Shown here: piece by piece, positions 59,461 to 64,000 of the stretch
Numbering within the stretch: the stretch's first letter is position 1
How the letters are laid out: the number at the start of each line of letters is the position of its first letter
Assembly: GCA_050084985.1 (NCBI GenBank)
Contig: JBITNC010000001.1
Span: 40,734,001-40,798,000, forward strand
Source: Nageia nagi
Taxonomy: Eukaryota > Pinophyta
DNA: 64,000 nt
Direction: 5' to 3'
The notes under the pieces: generated by a model
The model's database searches: none
What the model was told of the DNA's origin: nothing
What the model saw: the letters and a program-made list of their open reading frames with translations, nothing else
Program-made: the position numbers and the translations under genes

Positions 59461-60480
59461 GCCAAAATCTTATGTGCCTTTAATATATATCAAAAATATC
59501 TTATTTTCCTTTAGGTGGATCTCTAAAGGAGCACTCATGTACCTATACATAAGTGAATAAGCATGAAAAATATTAGGCTTGGAATTTTTCAAGTTCTTAA
59601 CCATACTTCTATAAATGTGTACATCAACTTCAGCAGTTCCATCGTAGTTAGTTAAGTATTCTCCATGAGAAATAGGAGTGAAAACATTTCTACAATTATT
59701 CATGACAAAATTATGCAACAAATCATTAGCATACTTGGTTTAAGAAATGAAAAATTGAGTATCATCTTGATATACATCCAAAATAAGAAAATAGTGCATA
59801 AGACCAAGATCCTTCATTTTAAATTCTTGCATCATGGATTTTTTGAAAGCATCATTCAATTTAGAATTGCTACCCATGTAAATAGGATCATCAACATAAA
59901 GGCAAATCATCAAAATATCACTATCATCATGTTTATAGTAGAAAGTTGGTTCACTTTTACTTCTTTTGAACCTAAAATTTTGGAAATACCCATCTATCCA
60001 TGAGTACTAAGCCCTTCGGGATTTCTTGAGTCCATACAAGGCCTTAATTCAAATTGTAAAAATTATTCTCTTTATATTTCTTTTCAAAACCTTGGTTCTA
60101 AGCAAAAAATACCTCAAAATAGTAAAGAGAACAAATACCTCTTCATCAAGGTATCCATTCAAGAATGCACTCTTGACATCCAAGTGGTATAGCTTCCAAA
60201 ACTTTGTGAGCCACAATTGAGAGAACCATTCATGTGATTTCTTTTATAGCAATAGGACAAATGTGTCCTCATATTCTATGTCATATCTTTAAGTGAATCC
60301 TTTTGCCACAAATATAGCCTCATGCCTCTCAATGTTTCCATCAGCATTAAACTTGATTTTACAGACCCATTTACAACCTATAGTCTTTTTTCCTTTTTGG
60401 AAGCTCGACTAGCTCCTAGTATCATTATTCTCAATGGATTGCATATTATCTTCCATTGACTTCATCTAAAAATCATTAGT
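59461..60480 (-). pseudogene. RE10 reverse transcriptase, decayed
   Basis: Readable blocks include [31 protein letters not shown] and the catalytic ICLYVDDPIYMG, whose YVDD lies at 59887-59898. Then follow MKDLGLMHYFLILDVYQDD and AEVDVHIYRSMVKNL. Frameshifts occur near 60060-60110 and 60230-60290, with several stops. Confidence 0.8.
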
Positions 60481-60880
60481 GCATGTATTTTCATAACAAG
60501 AAGGCTTTAAATCAACACTACCACCAATGCAATACTAGCCAATTCACCCTTGGTTCACCATCCAACTCATCACTATACAAATGGAGATTTTTAAGTCTCT
60601 TAATTACTTGATCTACTTCTTTTGCTTATCCTCTAGTTACTCTCTTTGAAAAAAACTTGATCTAATATTTGAGAAGGAGGATGATTTGCAAGTGTTATAT
60701 TACCTCTTACTTTTACATTGTCACTTGGAGAACCATCACCATCACTTGGAACATCTTTAGGTTGCACTTATGTGGGCTTTTATGTACTATTTGATGCTTT
60801 GGTATGAACATTTTATTGGTTGGGTTGATATTAGGTTTCACATTAGAATAGCTTTCATCAAAGGATCCATCTTCAATAAG

Positions 60881-61913
60881 TTATTTTTTATGACCCCATG
60901 CTCTCCCTTCATCAAAAATAACATATCTTGAAATATCAACTTTGTGAGCTTTAGGATTGTACAATATATATTCCTTACTTATTTCATAATAACCAATAAA
61001 TATACAAGGTTCGCTCTTTAAATATATTTTTTCTATGTTCTCTTTGAACATGCACATAATCCAAGCAACCAAACACTTTAAAATGATTCACATTTGCTCT
61101 TTTATCATACCATGCCTCAAAGTGTGTTATGCCATCCAAACTAGAGGTTGGAATTCCATTTAAAATATACACAGATGCCCTAATAGCTTTAGTACAATAA
61201 ATATTTATTAAACCTTTAGATTGGAGCATGCTTATTTCCATATTAGACAATGTTCTATTCTTACAATAAGCCACACCATTTTGTTGTGGAGTGTAGGTAG
61301 CAGTGAGTTACCTTCTCACTCCATAATCTTTACAATATTGCAAAAATTCACTATTACAAAATTCCCCCCTCTATCTGTTCTCAAGCATTTCAAATAATAG
61401 GCACTTTATTTTTTGATATTATTCTTAAACTCCTTAAAGCACATAAAAGCTTCATCCTTAGTTTTAATAAAGTAGATCCAAGACATTCTTGAGCAATCAT
61501 CAATAAAAGTAAGAAAATAGAAGTTTTTACTAATACTTGGGGTTTGCATTGGCCCACATATATCACTATGCACCAATTTGAGGGGTAGGAGGATCTCCAT
61601 GCTTAACCTTTTGGGAAGCTTGATCTTGAATGCTTCTTATAGCACAGCTGGTAAATACTTCTTTATGTTCTTGAACCTTTTTCATCCCATATACCATCTC
61701 ATTGAAAACCAAGCTTCTCAAACTTACAAAATTTAGATGCCCATATCTCAAATGCCAAATACAACTCTTACCATCACTATCAACATTATAAAAAATAGAG
61801 TTTTGCTCACCAAATTTAAGAGTAAATAATCTAATCCTTATCATGGGGTTAGTGATGACATGTTTATGCCCTTTGTTCTGGTCAAAAATCATATATTCTC
61901 TATCCTCAAACAC
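60881..61913 (-). pseudogene. RE10 integrase, decayed
   Basis: The zinc-binding part reads WHLRYGHLNFVSLRSL and CAIRSIQDQAS. The core shows LVHSDICGPMQT (first D) and LRTDRGGNF (second D). Near the expected glutamate the sequence runs into KNRTLSNMEISMLQSKGLIN. The tail has FKVFGCLDYVHV and EPCIFIGYYEISKEYILYNP. Frameshifts occur near 61566-61600 and 61270-61400. Confidence 0.8.
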
Positions 61914-62044
61914 AAGTTTGTAGTTCTTCTCATTATTTTCCCCACACTCAACAAATTATGCTTCATATTTATAATTAAATACACATCATTAATCCTTTTG
62001 TTACCTTCATTTGTATACACCTCCATAGCACCCATGCCTTAAAA

Positions 62045-63010
62045 TTGAATGGCTTTTTCATCTCCAAGTGTGATCTTAGACTTGTAGGAGTCATCCATAG
62101 CACAAAACAAATATCCCTTACCAGACATGTGGTTGGAGCAACCTATGTCAAGGATCCATGTCTCATCTATATTTTGGGATGAATGGAAAAAGGACAAGAA
62201 CAAGGTGGAGGATCCATCCTCCTCACCATAGTTTGCACTTTGGCCTCCTTTATGAGAAGCCTTTAATCTACATTCTCTTTCATAGTTTTCATACTTGTTA
62301 CAATAGTAACATTATTTATCTCCCTTGTCTCCTCTTGGAGAATACCCTCTACCTCTTCCTTGGAGTCCTCCTATACCTTGAAAGCCACCTCTCTTTCCTC
62401 TTTCTCTTCCTCTTCCTCTAGAATATCTTCCTCTACCTTGAGCTCCCCATTGACCACTAAAACTAGTTTCACCTTCTTTAGAAGTGAAGGCCTTCTCTTT
62501 CACACTCCCAATATTTGAAATTAGATCAAGCCTTTCCTCATAGGACATCAAGGAACCAATAAGCTGATCAAGGGTAAGAGTACTCAGATCTTTGGTCTCT
62601 TCAAATATAATAGTTGTTTGGCTCCATTTGGGTATAAGTGTTCTCAATACTTTCTTCACTACAACTAGATTTTTTATATCTTCTCCAAGTATCTCCATCA
62701 TTTGGATATATGTTTTTACTCTTACATAATACTCTACAACTTTCTCATCCTCATTTTTCTTCAAATTCTCAAACTCTATTTTCAAAGTTTGAAGCCTTAC
62801 TTGTTTCACTTGATCATTGCCTTGGAATCCATATCTTAAGAACTTACATGCATCCTTGGTCATATTACAACTACAATCCTTGGGAATAGCCTCCTATCCA
62901 AGGTTGATTAGAGATGGTAGATCATAAAATAATTATTCTTTTGTGCCTCTCTTTTAGTAGGTTCATCAACTTGAGGAAGTGTGACCCAATTTGGTTCTAC
63001 ATAGCCATGT
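62045..63010 (-). pseudogene. RE10 gag and protease
   Basis: The gag core reads DQVKQVRLQTLKIEFENLKK, VEYYVRVKTYIQMMEILGED and LTLDQLIGSLMSYEERL. It is followed by an Arg/Gly-rich RGR/RGG tail (about 62320-62450). The zinc knuckle begins CYYCNKYENYEREC, with its GH pair changed to EN, and follows a TAA at 62312. The protease site reads WILDIGCSNHMSG (about 62115-62155), where the family has DSGCSNHM, so the catalytic triad is broken (S to I). gag packages RNA and the basic tail would bind it. Confidence 0.8.
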
Positions 63011-63245
63011 TCAATAATGTCCCACACCCATTTTTCTATGAGCAAATGCTTCATATTCAATGTATAATATTCATAATCTTCTTAATTTAATTCTATTAAT
63101 GGGAAATAATTAACTCTATAATCCATCACTTTCACTCCAACCAACTCAACACATACTATAGGCCTATTTAGATCATTTTTTGCAAAACATGCTAAGTTTT
63201 TGTAAGGTACCCATAACCTCTTCAAAAAAAACTAAGATCAATTAT

Positions 63246-63256
63246 CTTTGATTCCA
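63246..63256 (-). other. RE10 primer-binding site, decayed
   Basis: The minus strand reads TGGAATCAAAG, two transversion/transition steps from the initiator-Met site TGGTATCAGAG, beside the 5' LTR. Confidence 0.6.
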
Positions 63257-63259
63257 ATA

Positions 63260-63688
63260 TGAAACAATTTGAGCACAAAAAAATATGATTCATTAACTAA
63301 ATTAAAATTATAATTTATAATACCTCAATGAGTAACTAAAATTGAGCTCATGGAGGTTACATGTAGGACCAAAAATGAATGCTAAGGACTATTACATAAA
63401 TCCACTCAAATTTGACTCAAAATATCTAAATGGGAGTTATAATCATGTTCTAGGATATTCTCCCATCATCCATATAAAGTAACATATGTTGAATTAAAGT
63501 GTAGCTAAGAAAAATTGAAGGAAATATCATAACTACTAAAAACATCTAACAAAATGCATAGGGTATTTGGAAATACAATGGCATTTCCAAAAATATGTAG
63601 GGTGGTAGAAACAAAGTAGTGTTTCCACAAACTATGAAACAAGTTAGCATTTCATTTTGGAGAAAATGCAAAGGTTAAATATCCAACA
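63260..63688 (-). repeat. RE10 5' LTR (429 bp)
   Basis: It is the partner of 58514-58951. It begins TGAAACAATTTGAGC and ends ATATCCAACA. Divergence between the two is visibly much higher than for RE1 or RE4. Confidence 0.9.
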
Positions 63689-63693
63689 CATTC

Positions 63694-64000
63694 ATACTAT
63701 TAGATCCTACCATTTCTTTTGCACTCACATGATTTTATGATTAAATTATTACAAAAAATAAACCTAGGATTTTTGGTGACTAGAATGTGAACAAACCTAG
63801 GTAAAAATTTATCAAAACCTAATTTAAAATTTGAAAATGAAATATTTAGGTTCACCAATATGTATATGGTAAAATGTAACCCTAAATTAGAGGTGTTACA
63901 AGCTAAGGTGCATCTACTTAAATTATGAATAGTACTATAGAGCCTATATCCTACAATGCTTAATAGAGAAAACTCTTGATACATATCTGAAATAATAAAT
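63694..64000. other. flanking DNA, probably of the RE9 gypsy copy
   Basis: This continues the sequence interrupted at 58508. I see no gene. Confidence 0.4.

Larger units (their letters stand above)
58514..63688 (-). mobile_element. RE10: old Ty1/copia retrotransposon
   Basis: LTRs at 58514-58951 and 63260-63688 flank a 4.3-kb interior, with a perfect TSD CATTC (58509-58513 and 63689-63693). The polypurine tract beside 58951 and a decayed initiator-Met-like primer site beside 63260 give minus-strand transcription. gag, protease, integrase, reverse transcriptase and RNase H are all recognisable but carry many stops. It apparently lies in the 5' part of the gypsy copy represented by RE9. Confidence 0.92.

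Noticed and set aside
1-64000. Host genes, tRNA, rRNA, CRISPR or bacterial features
   Set aside because: No intact non-transposon frame of convincing length, no tRNA-like cloverleaf and no spaced direct repeats of CRISPR type were seen.

Overview
This 64-kb window looks like intergenic nuclear DNA of a seed plant with a large, retrotransposon-rich genome. A gymnosperm is a reasonable guess, but the sequence cannot prove it. I found no host gene, rRNA, tRNA or CRISPR array. Almost everything recognisable belongs to LTR retrotransposons of the Ty3/gypsy and Ty1/copia superfamilies, many nested in one another. All homology calls rest on reading motifs by eye.

Layout. (1) 274-13120, plus strand: RE1, a complete 12.8-kb gypsy element with 1.4-kb LTRs, a perfect 5-bp target-site duplication (TSD) GGTGT, gag-pol, an extra RNase H before the reverse transcriptase, and a third long reading frame (ORF3) of about 1,165 codons after pol. 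(2) 13567-15231, plus strand: RE2, a hypermutated orphan coding region with no frameshift seen. (3) 16326-25606, minus strand: RE3, an internally deleted gypsy element split by RE4, a young copia element (18843-23908, TSD CTATG). (4) 27677-49713, plus strand: RE5, a heavily decayed Athila-like gypsy element. Its 3' LTR was hit by RE6, a probable solo LTR (39103-40238), and by RE7, a copia element with 2.3-kb LTRs (40646-48990, TSD AATTT, minus strand). (5) 49719-58508: AT-rich DNA with microsatellites, a decayed coiled-coil fragment (RE8, minus, 51160-51450) and a gypsy gag remnant (RE9, minus, 57480-58340). (6) 58514-63688, minus strand: RE10, an old copia element (TSD CATTC) that appears to have landed in the RE9 gypsy copy.

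Three themes recur. First, decay is dominated by C-to-T / G-to-A change. Nearly all premature stops are TAG, TAA or TGA where CAG, CAA or CGA would restore the frame, as expected from deamination of methylated cytosine. Second, the gypsy RE1 and the copia RE7, from different superfamilies, carry visibly related tandem-repeat modules in their LTRs, in the same orientation relative to their own transcription. The modules contain TGACGTCA/TGATGTCA palindromes. Third, at least two gypsy elements and two orphan remnants carry a coiled-coil-rich coding region unlike gag or pol; in RE1 and RE5 it lies after pol.

By nesting and LTR similarity, RE4 is the youngest insertion (about 3 mismatches seen in 502 bp). 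RE1 is intermediate. RE5, RE9 and RE10 look old.
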